DNA of 64,000 nucleotides from Sphingorhabdus sp. (GCA_028279555.1 JANQNO010000005.1:310001-374000); one strand, 5' to 3'. Positions 18,560-27,994 are shown, counted from the stretch's first letter. Made by a program: numbers and translations. Notes: generated from the letters alone by a model not told the origin.

Positions 18560-19095
18560 TCACCGATCCCAAGATGGCCCCGCCCGAAGGTACCCCGCCC
18601 GATGCGGATTTCTTCAAGGATCTGTCTGCCGAGGTCAATGACAAGGGTTTCCTTGTAACCTCGACCGAAGAGCTTTTTCAGTGGGCGCGCACGGGCTCGC
18701 TCTGGTGGATGACATTCGGTTTGGCCTGCTGTGCGGTGGAGATGATCCACGTCAACATGCCGCGCTATGATCTGGAGCGTTTCGGTGCCGCGCCGCGCGC
18801 TTCCCCGCGTCAGTCCGATGTAATGGTGGTCGCCGGCACGCTGTGCAACAAAATGGCGCCCGCTCTGCGCAAGGTTTATGACCAGATGAGCGAGCCCAAA
18901 TATGTAATTTCGATGGGCAGCTGCGCCAATGGCGGCGGCTATTATCACTATAGCTATTCGGTGGTGCGCGGCTGCGACCGCATCGTTCCGGTGGACATCT
19001 ATGTGCCGGGATGCCCGCCGACAGCAGAGGCGTTGCTCTATGGGATCATGCAGCTGCAGCGTAAAATCCGCCGTATCGGGACGATCGAGCGGTGA
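18550..19095 (+). CDS. nuoB: NADH dehydrogenase subunit B
   Basis: 181 residues from ATG 18550. Carries cluster N2, the last iron-sulphur centre before quinone: ligands Cys60, Cys61 (GLACCAVEM), Cys125 ([10 protein letters not shown]) and Cys155 (VPGCPP). The adjacent Cys-Cys pair is diagnostic. A longer frame beginning at 18529 was rejected because ATG 18550 gives the usual length and overlaps nuoA tightly. Peripheral arm of complex I at the cytoplasmic membrane. Confidence 0.96.
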   Translation: MGIITDPKMAPPEGTPPDADFFKDLSAEVNDKGFLVTSTEELFQWARTGSLWWMTFGLACCAVEMIHVNMPRYDLERFGAAPRASPRQSDVMVVAGTLCNKMAPALRKVYDQMSEPKYVISMGSCANGGGYYHYSYSVVRGCDRIVPVDIYVPGCPPTAEALLYGIMQLQRKIRRIGTIER

Positions 19096-19601
19096 GGCAG
19101 TTGATTCTCATGTATGTTCTGTTTTGTGCGGCATGCGGTTCTGCGGCAGCGATTCAGGAATCAACTGGCGGTGATTGGAAGCGCTATACGCTGCCCAATC
19201 AGCCCATTTCGGTTGAAATGCCATGTTCAATGACGGAGACTGTACCGAATCTTCTTCCTGTTGATATCCAAATTGCTTGCCACAAGCATGGTTGGATATA
19301 CGCTATCGCTCTTGACGAAAGAAGTATTGAAGAGGTTGAGGGTTCCATTGCTAGCCAGTCGAAATATTCGGTCTCTAGATTGAACGTGGCCGGCAGCGCT
19401 AAAGCTATTTCCGTTTTGCCGAAAAAAGTTGGTGCACCCAAGGGTGAGCGCCATGTGTTTGTTGGCATGCCCAACGGTAAAACAGCATGGATCGTACATC
19501 TGGCTTCGTCGATTAAGCCGTCTATGAAAGACGCGAGCCAGCTCCCTATTGAAGAAGCGGATATTGAGCGTTTCTTCGATTCTATAGAGATCACATCATG
19601 A
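19092..19601 (+). CDS. Exported protein of unknown function inserted between nuoB and nuoC
   Basis: 169 residues from GTG 19092 (GTGA overlap with nuoB); an internal ATG at 19110 is also possible. The N-terminus [17 protein letters not shown] is a signal peptide, perhaps with a weak lipobox (CAAC). The rest is a single compact domain ([39 protein letters not shown]) without a family I can name. It overlaps nuoC by four bases (ATGA). It has lower GC than its neighbours, suggesting it is not part of the ancestral operon. Confidence 0.6.
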   Translation: MRQLILMYVLFCAACGSAAAIQESTGGDWKRYTLPNQPISVEMPCSMTETVPNLLPVDIQIACHKHGWIYAIALDERSIEEVEGSIASQSKYSVSRLNVAGSAKAISVLPKKVGAPKGERHVFVGMPNGKTAWIVHLASSIKPSMKDASQLPIEEADIERFFDSIEITS

Positions 19602-20236
19602 CGGTCCTAAATTCGGCCCCTGCTGTAACGCACCCCAAGGGCATCAAGACGGCGCTCAGAAAAGCGCTTGGCAAGAAGCTGCTTTCGCTCGAAGAAGCGC
19701 ATGGGGAGATCGCGCTGCATGTTGTCACCGCGAAGCTCAACGAGGCGATGATCGCGCTGCGCGACAAATGCGACTATCAGCAGCTGGTGGAGATTGCCGG
19801 TGTCGACTGGCCCGACCGGCAGCCGCGTTTCGAAGTCGTCTATTGCTTGCTCAGCCTGACCAGAAACCACCGGATCCGCGTCCATGTCGCGACGGAGGAA
19901 GAGGTTCCGGTTCCGACCGTTACCGATATCTGGCCGGTCGCCGGCTGGCTCGAGCGCGAAGTGTTCGACATGTATGGCGTGTTGTTTGAAGGTAATCATG
20001 ATCTGCGCCGTATCCTCACCGACTATGGCTTTGAAGGCCATCCGCAGCGTAAGGATTTTCCGCTCACCGGCTATGTCGAGCTGCGCTATTCCGAAGAGGA
20101 AAAGCGCGTGAAATATGAGCCGGTCGAGTTGGCGCAGGATTTCCGCAACTTTGATTTCATGTCGCCTTGGGAAGGCGCGGATTATGTCCTTCCGGGCGAT
20201 GAAAAGGCGGAAGATGGAAAAGGCGGCAAGAAATGA
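19598..20236 (+). CDS. nuoC: NADH dehydrogenase subunit C
   Basis: 212 residues, the 30-kDa subunit of the peripheral arm. The signature ERVFDMYGV-type segment (here [39 protein letters not shown]) is intact. nuoC and nuoD are separate genes here, as in alphaproteobacteria. A palindromic repeat follows its stop. Confidence 0.96.
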   Translation: MTVLNSAPAVTHPKGIKTALRKALGKKLLSLEEAHGEIALHVVTAKLNEAMIALRDKCDYQQLVEIAGVDWPDRQPRFEVVYCLLSLTRNHRIRVHVATEEEVPVPTVTDIWPVAGWLEREVFDMYGVLFEGNHDLRRILTDYGFEGHPQRKDFPLTGYVELRYSEEEKRVKYEPVELAQDFRNFDFMSPWEGADYVLPGDEKAEDGKGGKK

Positions 20237-20260
20237 GCGACCTTTCCGCAAAAACATATT

Positions 20261-20332
20261 TCATCCCCGCGAAAGCGGGGATCCATGGCTCTACTGATAA
20301 TCCGTGGACCCCCGATCAAGTCGGGGGTGACA
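20261..20332. repeat. Palindromic element (CCCCGCGAAAGCGGGG type) between nuoC and nuoD
   Basis: Two imperfect hairpins: TCATCCCCGCGAAAGCGGGG then GGACCCCCGATCAAGTCGGGGGTGACA, ends being GTCA-like inverted repeats. Nearly identical elements lie at 24761 and 30097. Non-coding; lies before a fresh ribosome site (GGGAGGAAC) for nuoD. Confidence 0.8.
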
Positions 20333-20357
20333 TTTTGGTTATGGGAGGAACTCTTTC

Positions 20358-21569
20358 ATGAGCCTCTCCGTCGAGAAATCGCCTACCACCGGCGATGAAA
20401 CAATTGAAAACTACACCATCAATTTCGGCCCGCAGCACCCGGCGGCGCATGGCGTGCTGCGCCTTGTCATGGAGATGGATGGCGAGATTATCGAGCGGAT
20501 GGACCCGCATGTCGGCCTCTTGCATCGCGGCACCGAGAAGTTGATCGAACACAAGACCTATCTGCAGGCGCTACCCTATTTCGACCGGCTGGATTACTGC
20601 TCGCCGCTTGGCATGGAATATAGCTATGTGCTCGCAATCGAGAAGCTGCTCAATCTGGAAGTGCCGGAGCGGGCGCAATATCTGCGCGTTCTCTTTGCCG
20701 AGCTGACGCGCATCTGCAACCATATGCTCAATCTGGGTGCGCATGTCATGGATGTCGGGGCGATGTCGCCCAATCTGTGGCTGTTCGAGCTGCGCGAGGA
20801 TTGCCTCAACTTTTTCGAGCGCGCATCTGGCGCGCGCATGCATAGTGCGTGGTTCCGCCCCGGCGGTGTGCATCAGGATGTGCCGCTCAAACTGCTCACC
20901 GATATTGGCGATTGGGTCGATACGCGGCTGCCCGAATTATTCGAGGATGCGCTGAGCCTGGTCGTCGACAACCGCATATTCAAGCAGCGCAATGTCGATA
21001 TCGCCACGGTCAGCAAGGAAGACTCGATCAAATGGGGCTTTTCCGGCCCGATGATCCGCGGTTCGGGCATCCCATGGGATATCCGCAAGAGCCAGCCCTA
21101 TGATGTCTATGACCGCATGGAGTTCGACGTACCGGTGGGCACAAAAGGCGACTGCTATGACCGCTTCATGGTCCGCTGCGAAGAGGTGCGGCAATCTGCG
21201 CGCATCATCAAACAATGCCTGCAGGAGATACCGGAAGGGCCGGTCTGCAGCGACGACCGCAAGGTCAGCCCGCCCAAACGCGCCGAGATGAAACAGTCGA
21301 TGGAAGCGCTGATCCATCACTTCAAGCTCTACACCGAGGGCTTCCATGTGCCCGAGGGCAGCGTCTATGTCGCGACCGAAAGCCCGAAAGGAGAGTTCGG
21401 CGTTTATCTGATTTCGGATGGCAGCAACAAGCCCTATCGCTGCAAAATCCGCCCAACCGCCTTCTCGCATCTGCAAGCCATGGAGATGATGTGCAAGGGG
21501 CACATGCTCGCCGACACCACCGCGATCATCGGCGCGATCGACGTCGTATTCGGGGAGTGCGACCGGTGA
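20358..21569 (+). CDS. nuoD: NADH dehydrogenase subunit D
   Basis: 403 residues, the 49-kDa quinone-site subunit related to NiFe hydrogenase large subunits. [41 protein letters not shown] at the N-terminus (with the quinone-binding His) and the end [20 protein letters not shown] are typical. Start at ATG 20358 has a GGGAGGAAC site. Its TGA overlaps the GTG of a small membrane protein gene. Confidence 0.97.
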   Translation: MSLSVEKSPTTGDETIENYTINFGPQHPAAHGVLRLVMEMDGEIIERMDPHVGLLHRGTEKLIEHKTYLQALPYFDRLDYCSPLGMEYSYVLAIEKLLNLEVPERAQYLRVLFAELTRICNHMLNLGAHVMDVGAMSPNLWLFELREDCLNFFERASGARMHSAWFRPGGVHQDVPLKLLTDIGDWVDTRLPELFEDALSLVVDNRIFKQRNVDIATVSKEDSIKWGFSGPMIRGSGIPWDIRKSQPYDVYDRMEFDVPVGTKGDCYDRFMVRCEEVRQSARIIKQCLQEIPEGPVCSDDRKVSPPKRAEMKQSMEALIHHFKLYTEGFHVPEGSVYVATESPKGEFGVYLISDGSNKPYRCKIRPTAFSHLQAMEMMCKGHMLADTTAIIGAIDVVFGECDR

Positions 21570-21790
21570 GCAGGGATTTCAATCTATACGATATGCTGAT
21601 CGGCCTGGGTTTCGGAATTGTGTTCACTTTGCTGACGCTTCGGCTGGCTGGCTATGTCGATTACACCGTCAATTTTTGGGTGCCGTTGGCGCTCTTCCCC
21701 ACAATTCTGCTTATTCTTGCCCGCCAGCGCAAAATGCGACCTTCGGCAAAAGATGGCGTGGAAGCGCACATGGAGAGCAAAGATGGCTGA
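21566..21790 (+). CDS. Small two-helix membrane protein between nuoD and nuoE
   Basis: 74 residues starting at GTG 21566, which overlaps nuoD's stop (GTGA) and whose own end overlaps nuoE by eight bases. Two hydrophobic helices ([20 protein letters not shown] and [18 protein letters not shown]) are followed by a basic, then acidic tail. I do not recognise a family. The tight double overlap with nuoD and nuoE suggests a real, translated gene. Confidence 0.65.
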   Translation: MSRDFNLYDMLIGLGFGIVFTLLTLRLAGYVDYTVNFWVPLALFPTILLILARQRKMRPSAKDGVEAHMESKDG

Positions 21791-22451
21791 CGCACCTTCC
21801 ATCCCCGACGAAGCCGAAGTCCGCGCCAAATGGGGTGGGTTCAAATTCACGCCTGCAAATGCAAAAAAGGCGAAGGCGATTGTTGCTCGCTATCCCGAAG
21901 GGCGGCAACGCAGCGCAGTAATGCCGCTGCTCGATCTCGCCCAGCGGCAGGTCGGCAAGGATACGAAAACGCAAGGATGGCTACCCGTACCGGTGATCGA
22001 ATATGTCGCCGAATATCTGGATATGCCCTATATCCGCGCCTATGAGGTGGCGAGCTTCTACACGATGTATAATCTCGCGCCGGTGGGCCGCTATCATGTG
22101 CAGGTCTGCGGCACGACGCCTTGCCTGCTGCGCGGCTCCGACGATGTCATGGCGGCCTGCAAAAACAAGGGTATGAACAAGGGCAAGACCACGCCTGATG
22201 GACTGTTCACGCTGACCGAGGTGGAGTGCATGGGCAACTGTGCCAGCGCGCCGATGGTCCAGATCAACGACGATAATTACGAAGATCTGGACTATGACCG
22301 CACGATGGCGGTGCTCGATGCGCTCGAGGAGGGCAAGCAGCCAAAAACGGGCACGCAGGAGCCCGGGCGGCATACGGTCGAGACGCTGGGCGGACCGACC
22401 AACCTGAAAGACATGGTCAAATCGAACCACGACTATCGGGGGGAGTGGTGA
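21783..22451 (+). CDS. nuoE: NADH dehydrogenase subunit E
   Basis: 222 residues, thioredoxin-fold subunit that holds the [2Fe-2S] cluster N1a: ligands Cys109, Cys114, Cys149 and Cys153 (VCGTTPC and ECMGNC). The segment YEVASFYTMYNLAPVGRYHVQVCG is highly conserved. ATG 21783 gives the family length; the open frame further upstream is nuoD coding in another phase. Confidence 0.96.
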   Translation: MADAPSIPDEAEVRAKWGGFKFTPANAKKAKAIVARYPEGRQRSAVMPLLDLAQRQVGKDTKTQGWLPVPVIEYVAEYLDMPYIRAYEVASFYTMYNLAPVGRYHVQVCGTTPCLLRGSDDVMAACKNKGMNKGKTTPDGLFTLTEVECMGNCASAPMVQINDDNYEDLDYDRTMAVLDALEEGKQPKTGTQEPGRHTVETLGGPTNLKDMVKSNHDYRGEW

Positions 22452-22475
22452 TGATTACAGCAACAGTGATTATGC

Positions 22476-22560
22476 ACCGTAGCCCTGAGCCTGTCGAAGG
22501 GCGTATCGCCGTTTATGGCCTATCTGAGAGGCGTGCTTCGACAAGCTCAGCACTAACGGT
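22476..22560. repeat. Palindromic element (CCTGAGCCTGTCGAAGG type) between nuoE and nuoF
   Basis: Starts ACCGTAGCCCTGAGCCTG TCGAAGG and ends CGTGCTTCGACAAGCTCAGC ACTAACGGT, so the ends are an inverted repeat. Same family as elements at 27885, 30831 and inside trpD at 53372. Non-coding. Confidence 0.8.
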
Positions 22561-22575
22561 TTTTGGAGATGGCGC

Positions 22576-22722
22576 ATGAGCAGCATTGTCGCCCTTGTCA
22601 TCGCGCTCATCGTCATTTTGGTGATCTGGAAGATCATGAAGGGCATTATCCGCACCTTCGGCTTGCTGGCAGTGGTCGCCGGTGCGCTGGCCTATGTCTA
22701 TTTCACCGGAGGTTTCGGATGA
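22576..22722 (+). CDS. 48-residue membrane protein between nuoE and nuoF
   Basis: Single ATG at 22576 after a GGAG site at 22564-22567; the stop overlaps the nuoF ATG (ATGA). Almost the whole protein is hydrophobic: [17 protein letters not shown] and [17 protein letters not shown] form two helices joined by a basic turn. Unknown family. The ribosome site, coupling and reading frame argue that it is translated, possibly as an accessory complex I peptide. Confidence 0.6.
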   Translation: MSSIVALVIALIVILVIWKIMKGIIRTFGLLAVVAGALAYVYFTGGFG

Positions 22723-24050
22723 GCTTCGATTTCCTCGCTGACAAGGACCGGATCTTCACCAATGTCTATGGCTATCAGGACTGGAGCCTGAAAGCCGCAA
22801 AGAAGCGCGGCGACTGGGACAAAACCAAAGACCTGATCAAGCTTGGTCATAACAGGATTATAGAAGAAGTGAAGACCTCCGGCCTGCGTGGGCGCGGCGG
22901 AGCGGGCTTTCCCACGGGGCTCAAATGGTCCTTCATGCCGAAGGAAGCACCGCTTGACGCCCAAGGCAATCCGCGGCCGAGCTTTCTCGTCATCAATGCG
23001 GACGAGTCCGAACCGGGCAGCTGCAAGGACCGCGAGATTATCCGCCATGATCCGCACAAGCTGATCGAAGGGGCGCTTGTATCGGGCTTCGCGATGCGCG
23101 CGCGCGCCGCCTATATCTACATTCGCGGCGAATATATCCGGGAAGCCGAAACGCTGCAGGCTGCGGTCGAGGAAGCCTATGACGCCGGGCTGCTCGGCAA
23201 GAATGCCGCCAAATCAGGCTACGATTTCGATGTTTTCGTCCATCGCGGCGCTGGCGCATATATTTGCGGCGAAGAAACCGCGATGATCGAAAGCCTGGAG
23301 GGCAAGAAAGGCCAGCCTCGCCTCAAACCGCCCTTTCCGGCGGGGGCCGGCCTCTATGGCTGCCCGACCACGGTCAACAATGTCGAGAGTATCGCGGTGG
23401 TGCCGACGATTCTGCGGCGCGGCGGGAGCTGGTTTGCGAGCTTCGGCCGCGAGAATAACCACGGCACGAAGCTCTATCAGATTTCCGGGCATGTCGAGAA
23501 ACCCTGCGTCGTCGAAGAGGCGATGAGCATTCCTTTCAAAGACCTGATCGAAAAACATTGCGGCGGCATTCATGGCGGCTGGGACAATCTGCTCGCGGTT
23601 ATCCCGGGCGGTTCCTCTGTGCCGCTGGTGCCCGCCGAGCAGATCATGGACGCGCCGATGGATTTCGACGGGCTGAAGGATCTGGGCTCCGGCCTCGGTA
23701 CGGCGGCTGTCATCGTCATGGATAAATCCACCGACATCGTGCAGGCGATCTCGCGGCTTTCCTATTTCTACAAGCATGAGAGCTGTGGCCAGTGCACGCC
23801 GTGCCGTGAGGGTACAGGCTGGATGTGGCGGGTGATGGAAAAGATGCGCGTGGGCGATGCGGAGATAGAGGATATCGATACGCTCTATGAAGTCACCAAG
23901 CAGGTCGAAGGGCATACCATCTGCGCGCTCGGCGATGCAGCGGCCTGGCCGATCCAGGGCCTGATCCGCCATTTCCGCCCCGAAATGGAACGCCGCATTC
24001 ACGAAAGAAAGGGCGGTGACGCCCCTGCAATCATGGAGGCTGCTGAGTGA
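22719..24050 (+). CDS. nuoF: NADH dehydrogenase subunit F
   Basis: 443 residues, the NADH-oxidising subunit with FMN and a [4Fe-4S] cluster (N3). Glycine-rich [16 protein letters not shown] near the N-terminus, FMN/NADH region [17 protein letters not shown], and the cluster motif [11 protein letters not shown] with the fourth Cys in [12 protein letters not shown]. Ends EAAE with the last codons doubling as a GGAGG ribosome site for the next gene. Confidence 0.97.
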   Translation: MSFDFLADKDRIFTNVYGYQDWSLKAAKKRGDWDKTKDLIKLGHNRIIEEVKTSGLRGRGGAGFPTGLKWSFMPKEAPLDAQGNPRPSFLVINADESEPGSCKDREIIRHDPHKLIEGALVSGFAMRARAAYIYIRGEYIREAETLQAAVEEAYDAGLLGKNAAKSGYDFDVFVHRGAGAYICGEETAMIESLEGKKGQPRLKPPFPAGAGLYGCPTTVNNVESIAVVPTILRRGGSWFASFGRENNHGTKLYQISGHVEKPCVVEEAMSIPFKDLIEKHCGGIHGGWDNLLAVIPGGSSVPLVPAEQIMDAPMDFDGLKDLGSGLGTAAVIVMDKSTDIVQAISRLSYFYKHESCGQCTPCREGTGWMWRVMEKMRVGDAEIEDIDTLYEVTKQVEGHTICALGDAAAWPIQGLIRHFRPEMERRIHERKGGDAPAIMEAAE

Positions 24051-24742
24051 TGCTGCGCTTTTCTCTCTTCTGCTCGGTTATTCTGATACTGTTTCAGCTA
24101 CCCGTTTCGGCGCAGCCGACAACCGGTTCCAATATCGATACGCAGCGATCGAAAATGACTGGCTATCATGACCCGGTCTACAAAAAGAATCCTCGCGCCG
24201 GGATAAATGCAATTGCCCGCTGTTATGCGGAAACACACCGCGCACGCGCCGCTGATACGTTGTCGATGAGGTACGACAGTAAGGACCAGGCGGAATCGCT
24301 CAAGAAAATTTTCCGCCCTGTAGAATGGGGAGATGCTTGTCTGCTGGCCAAGGATCTGAAGTTTGGGTTTTCTACTGCCCCGGTTGTTGGAGGGTTTGCG
24401 GAGTTCTTTCTGGCGAGAAAATATGGTCAGCAAGCGGTTAGCAAGCTCTCGAAATTGACCGAAGAAGATTGGGCGAAAGCGGAAATGATGCCGAGGAATG
24501 CCTACGAGCTTTTCGGGCAGTGCGTTGTAATGGCTGATGCAGCATCGGTGTTTGGCTTGGTAAACACAATACCTTCGACCAAAGCTGAAAGTAAGGCAAT
24601 CAAGAAACTTGTGCCCCTGCTCTCACCTTGCGTTCCAAAAGATCAGGAGGTCTCGTTCGATAAAACCTCTCTAAGAGCGGTGCTATCTTTTGCGCTTTAC
24701 CGCGCTGTCGATCAACAGGCTACAATGGAGGATGCGGAGTGA
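24050..24742 (+). CDS. Secreted protein of unknown function, paralogue 1, inside nuo operon
   Basis: About 230 residues; ATG 24050 overlaps nuoF's TGA by one base (a GTG at 24047 is also possible). Signal peptide LFCSVILILFQLPVSAQ. The mature part holds two copies of a Cys-containing helical unit of about 80 residues: each has a cysteine near the start, a middle CL/CV-type cysteine and a closing block such as SLRAVLSFALYRAV. It is clearly related to the gene at 24888. No similarity to complex I subunits. Ends in EDAE. Confidence 0.65.
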   Translation: MLRFSLFCSVILILFQLPVSAQPTTGSNIDTQRSKMTGYHDPVYKKNPRAGINAIARCYAETHRARAADTLSMRYDSKDQAESLKKIFRPVEWGDACLLAKDLKFGFSTAPVVGGFAEFFLARKYGQQAVSKLSKLTEEDWAKAEMMPRNAYELFGQCVVMADAASVFGLVNTIPSTKAESKAIKKLVPLLSPCVPKDQEVSFDKTSLRAVLSFALYRAVDQQATMEDAE

Positions 24743-24760
24743 AGGTCTCCAGGAAAAACG

Positions 24761-24868
24761 TCATCCCCGCGAAAGCGCGGATCCATAGCCTGGTCGTTCA
24801 ATCATGGACCCCCGACATAGGGTCCCATCAAAGTAGTAATTTGATGGGACCCTATGTCGGGGGTGACA
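24761..24868. repeat. Palindromic element containing a 25-bp perfect inverted repeat
   Basis: Begins TCATCCCCGCGAAAGCGCGG like the other elements, then contains arms 24808-24832 and 24840-24864 that are perfectly complementary over 25 bases around a 7-base loop. The insert appears to be a second palindrome nested in the family element. A very stable hairpin in the mRNA, which could protect or terminate the upstream message. Confidence 0.85.
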
Positions 24869-24887
24869 CTTTCGGAGAGGCGGCGGA

Positions 24888-25565
24888 GTGAAGTTTTTCC
24901 TCGCCTTGATTGCATTGGCTTGTTCGGCGATGCTCTCTGCCCAGCCTTTGGGCGAGCGCGCCGTTTCAGACAAAGAGGCGCAAATCCAGTTCTGGAAGTC
25001 TGCAACCTGCTTCTTTGAGCGTGATGAAACCAAAGTCATGGCTTTGCTGACTCGCAAGGCCTCAAGGGAAGAGCGCCAGGAAGCCACCAGAGAACTTGTG
25101 GATAGCCATAAGGAGTGTATCAAACGTGGCGGAGCGCTGCGGATGACCGGTTTTGTCCTGCGCAATGCGCTAGCGGCGGCTTATGTAGCGAAGACCTACA
25201 AAGACAAACCAATGCCCGACTTCTCGGCGATCCCGCAGATGTATCGCATAAGCGGGCTTCCGGCAGACGCGACGGATAAGCAAAAAATGCGGCGCGGGCT
25301 TTACCAATTCGTTGAATGTGTGGTGCGCGCTGACTCTAAGAATGTGGTGATGCTGTTGTCGGAGGAACCTTTTTCTGCTGCCGAGACCCGGAGATTTACC
25401 GACTTGCAGCCAACGATGGGTTCCTGTCTGCCGGTACAGCAGGGCATCAAGCTGGGCTTCACCCGCCTGGAACTCCGCTCCACACTTGGGCGCGTTGCTT
25501 TCAGGCTGGCGGATCGCGCGGCCAAATTGCCCAACAATGCAAAACTCGCGGAGGCTGCAGAGTGA
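24888..25565 (+). CDS. Secreted protein of unknown function, paralogue 2, inside nuo operon
   Basis: 225 residues from GTG 24888 with a GGAGAGGCGGCGGAG stretch just upstream. Signal peptide ALIALACSAMLSAQ. Two repeated units are visible, each with a cysteine near the start (SATCFFERDETKVMALL; FVECVVRADSKNVVMLL), a second near the middle (KECI; GSCL) and a closing helix (VLRNALAAAY; LRSTLGRVAFRL). The second unit aligns with that of the 24050 gene (CVV.AD). Ends EAAE. Family of unknown function; tandem duplication is inferred. Confidence 0.65.
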   Translation: MKFFLALIALACSAMLSAQPLGERAVSDKEAQIQFWKSATCFFERDETKVMALLTRKASREERQEATRELVDSHKECIKRGGALRMTGFVLRNALAAAYVAKTYKDKPMPDFSAIPQMYRISGLPADATDKQKMRRGLYQFVECVVRADSKNVVMLLSEEPFSAAETRRFTDLQPTMGSCLPVQQGIKLGFTRLELRSTLGRVAFRLADRAAKLPNNAKLAEAAE

Positions 25566-25840
25566 TCAAATCAATCGAAAAAGATCACAATTGCGAGCGC
25601 CGCAACGGAACCACTGTCCCTGTTCGCTTGTGCGCATACAAAAAAGGCGGAAATTACGTTGTCTCGAAAGGGCCAAATATCAAATCTGCTGAAGTGCCGT
25701 GCAAAACACTTGAGGAAGTCCATCAATACGCGATCAAAGGCTATATGATCCGCATGCAAAGCGAGATCATGGAGATTGACGGCAAACGACGACGCGTTAA
25801 CGGCCTCTACAGCTCCGAGGGAATTGAGGTAATTCAATAA
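25562..25840 (+). CDS. Small cytoplasmic protein of unknown function before nuoG
   Basis: 92 residues from GTG 25562 (GTGA overlap with the preceding gene). No signal peptide or membrane helix. Basic, with two cysteines early (DHNCERR, VRLC). Its TAA overlaps nuoG's ATG by one base. No family recognised; the sequence looks like a small beta-rich fold (VPVRLCAYKKGGNYVVSKG). Confidence 0.55.
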   Translation: MIKSIEKDHNCERRNGTTVPVRLCAYKKGGNYVVSKGPNIKSAEVPCKTLEEVHQYAIKGYMIRMQSEIMEIDGKRRRVNGLYSSEGIEVIQ

Positions 25841-27870
25841 TGCCTAAAGTCACCGTAGATGGCGAAGAAATCGAGGTTCCGCAGGGTGCGACCGTCCTGC
25901 AGGCCTGTGAGCTTGCGGGCAAGGAGATCCCGCGTTTCTGCTATCACGAACGTCTTAGCATCGCGGGCAATTGCCGCATGTGCCTGGTCGAGGTTGCGCC
26001 GGGGCCGCCCAAGCCGCAGGCGTCCTGCGCGCTGCCCGCCGCCGAAGGGCAAGAGATAAAGACCAACACCGAAATGGTCAAAAAAGCACGCGAAGGCGTG
26101 ATGGAATTCCTGCTCATCAACCACCCGCTCGATTGCCCGATCTGCGATCAGGGCGGCGAATGCGATCTGCAGGATCAGGCAATGGCCTATGGCCGCGGCG
26201 CGTCGCGCTATGAGGAAAACAAGCGCGCAGTGACCGAGAAATATATGGGGCCGATCGTCAAGACGATCATGACCCGCTGCATTCACTGCACCCGCTGCGT
26301 GCGCTTTGCCGAGGAAGTCGCGGGCGTTGAGGATATCGGCGCGATCGGACGCGGCGAGAATATGCAGATCACCAGCTATCTGGAACATGCCGTACAATCG
26401 GAATTGTCGGGCAATGTCATTGATCTCTGCCCGGTCGGTGCGCTCACCAGCAAACCCTATGCTTTCGAGGCCCGGCCCTGGGAGCTCAAGAAAACACCGA
26501 CGATCGATGTGATGGACGCGGTCGGTACCAACATCCGCCTCGACAGCCGGGGCAGGGGCGTGCTGCGCGCGCTGCCGCGCATCAATGACGATGTGAATGA
26601 GGAATGGGCGAGCGACAAGACGCGCTATGCCGTCGAAGGCCTCGACAATCGCCGTCTCGACAAGCCCTTTGTGCGCAATAGCAAAGGCAAGCTGGAGATG
26701 GCGAGCTGGGAAGAAGCTTTTGCCGCGATTGCAGCCGTCGATCACAAGGGCATGGTGGCTGCTATTGCCGGCGACCTCGTCGATTGCGAAACCATGTATG
26801 CTGCGCGCGAACTGGTGACGGCCATGGGTGGCGACATGTTCGAGGGGCGGCAGACGGGCCTCGCTTATGATACGTCCTCGCTGAGCGCGCTCAATTTTAA
26901 CACCACTATTGCTGCCCTCGAAACCGCGGATGTGGTGTTGATTATCGGCAGCGATGTGCGGCGCGAGGCATCGCTCGTCAATACGCGTATCCAAAAGGCG
27001 ATGCGCAGGGGCGGCGCGAAAGCCTTTGCCATCGGGCCTGAAACCGATCTGACATACAAGACCGAATGGCTCGGCAATGACATGGGCAAGATTGCAAAGC
27101 TGCCCAAGGCCATGGCAGACGCGCTCAAAAATGCTGAGCGCCCGGCAGTGATTGTCGGCGGCGGCGCGCTCGCCATCGATGGCGTGCATGGTGCGGCGCT
27201 GGCACTGGTCAAGAAATACAAGCTGAAGCGCAAGCTGGAAGATGGCAGCGAGTGGAACGGCTTTAATGTGCTGCATTTTTCTGCCGCGCGGATGGGCGGG
27301 TTGATGCTCGGCTATGCGCATCAGGGCGGCATCGCGGCAATCGCAAAAAAGAAACCCAGGCTCGCCTTCTTCCTCGGAGCGGATGAAGTGGATTATGGCA
27401 AGTTCAAATCCACTTACAAAGTCTATGTCGGGCATCATGGCGATGCCGGTGCGCATGCCGCAGATGTGATCTTGCCCGCGGCAGCTTACAGCGAGAAATC
27501 AGGAACTTATGTAAATCTCGAAGGACGCGTGCAACGCGGTGAACGCGCAGTATTCCCGCCCGGCGATGCGCGCGAGGACTGGTCGATATTCCGCGCGCTT
27601 TCCGATGTCGTCGGTCACACGCTTCCCTTTGACAGCCATGACGAATGCCGCGCCGCGATGGCCAAGGCCGTGCCGGCGCTCGGTGAGGAAGGGCTGGCCA
27701 GTTATGGCTGGAAAGCACCAAAATTGCCGGCCTCGCCCAAGGGCAAGATGAAGGGCTATCCGATCACCGATTTCTATCTGACCAACGCCATTTGCCGCGC
27801 GTCGGAAACGATGCAGCGCTGCTCCAGCGAGATTACGCATGGCGAAGCGTTTCTGGAGGCTGCGGAATGA
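25840..27870 (+). CDS. nuoG: NADH dehydrogenase subunit G
   Basis: 676 residues, the 75-kDa subunit with several iron-sulphur clusters. [2Fe-2S] ligands Cys34, Cys45, Cys48 and Cys63 (FCYHERLSIAGNCRMC), then the segment CPICDQGGECDLQD and RCIHCTRCVRF that hold further [4Fe-4S] clusters. The molybdopterin-oxidoreductase-like fold fills the rest. Ends EAAE, and the ending doubles as a ribosome-binding stretch. Confidence 0.97.
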   Translation: MPKVTVDGEEIEVPQGATVLQACELAGKEIPRFCYHERLSIAGNCRMCLVEVAPGPPKPQASCALPAAEGQEIKTNTEMVKKAREGVMEFLLINHPLDCPICDQGGECDLQDQAMAYGRGASRYEENKRAVTEKYMGPIVKTIMTRCIHCTRCVRFAEEVAGVEDIGAIGRGENMQITSYLEHAVQSELSGNVIDLCPVGALTSKPYAFEARPWELKKTPTIDVMDAVGTNIRLDSRGRGVLRALPRINDDVNEEWASDKTRYAVEGLDNRRLDKPFVRNSKGKLEMASWEEAFAAIAAVDHKGMVAAIAGDLVDCETMYAARELVTAMGGDMFEGRQTGLAYDTSSLSALNFNTTIAALETADVVLIIGSDVRREASLVNTRIQKAMRRGGAKAFAIGPETDLTYKTEWLGNDMGKIAKLPKAMADALKNAERPAVIVGGGALAIDGVHGAALALVKKYKLKRKLEDGSEWNGFNVLHFSAARMGGLMLGYAHQGGIAAIAKKKPRLAFFLGADEVDYGKFKSTYKVYVGHHGDAGAHAADVILPAAAYSEKSGTYVNLEGRVQRGERAVFPPGDAREDWSIFRALSDVVGHTLPFDSHDECRAAMAKAVPALGEEGLASYGWKAPKLPASPKGKMKGYPITDFYLTNAICRASETMQRCSSEITHGEAFLEAAE

Positions 27871-27884
27871 TGAATTATAGACTT

Positions 27885-27957
27885 CCGTTCGTCCTGAGCC
27901 TGTCGAAGGACAGGTTACACGCACCGTTCATACTTCGACAAGCTCAGCACGAACGGT
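27885..27957. repeat. Palindromic element (CCTGAGCCTGTCGAAGG type) between nuoG and nuoH
   Basis: CCGTTCGTCCTGAGCCTGTC at one end and GCTCAGCACGAACGG at the other form an inverted repeat; centre is CGAAGGACAGG...TACTTCGACAA. Immediately followed by a second type of element at 27995. Confidence 0.8.
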
Positions 27958-27994
27958 GCTGGGGAGGCGGCGGAATGAGCATTCCAGGCACTTA

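Noticed and set aside
22563-22718. Extended N-terminus of nuoF
   Set aside because: The extra codons overlap the 48-residue gene in another frame; ATG 22719 gives the family length and ATGA coupling.
25834-27456. Long open frame of 540 codons on the minus strand opposite nuoG
   Set aside because: It mirrors nuoG codon use, has no family motif or ribosome site, and conflicts with a certain gene.
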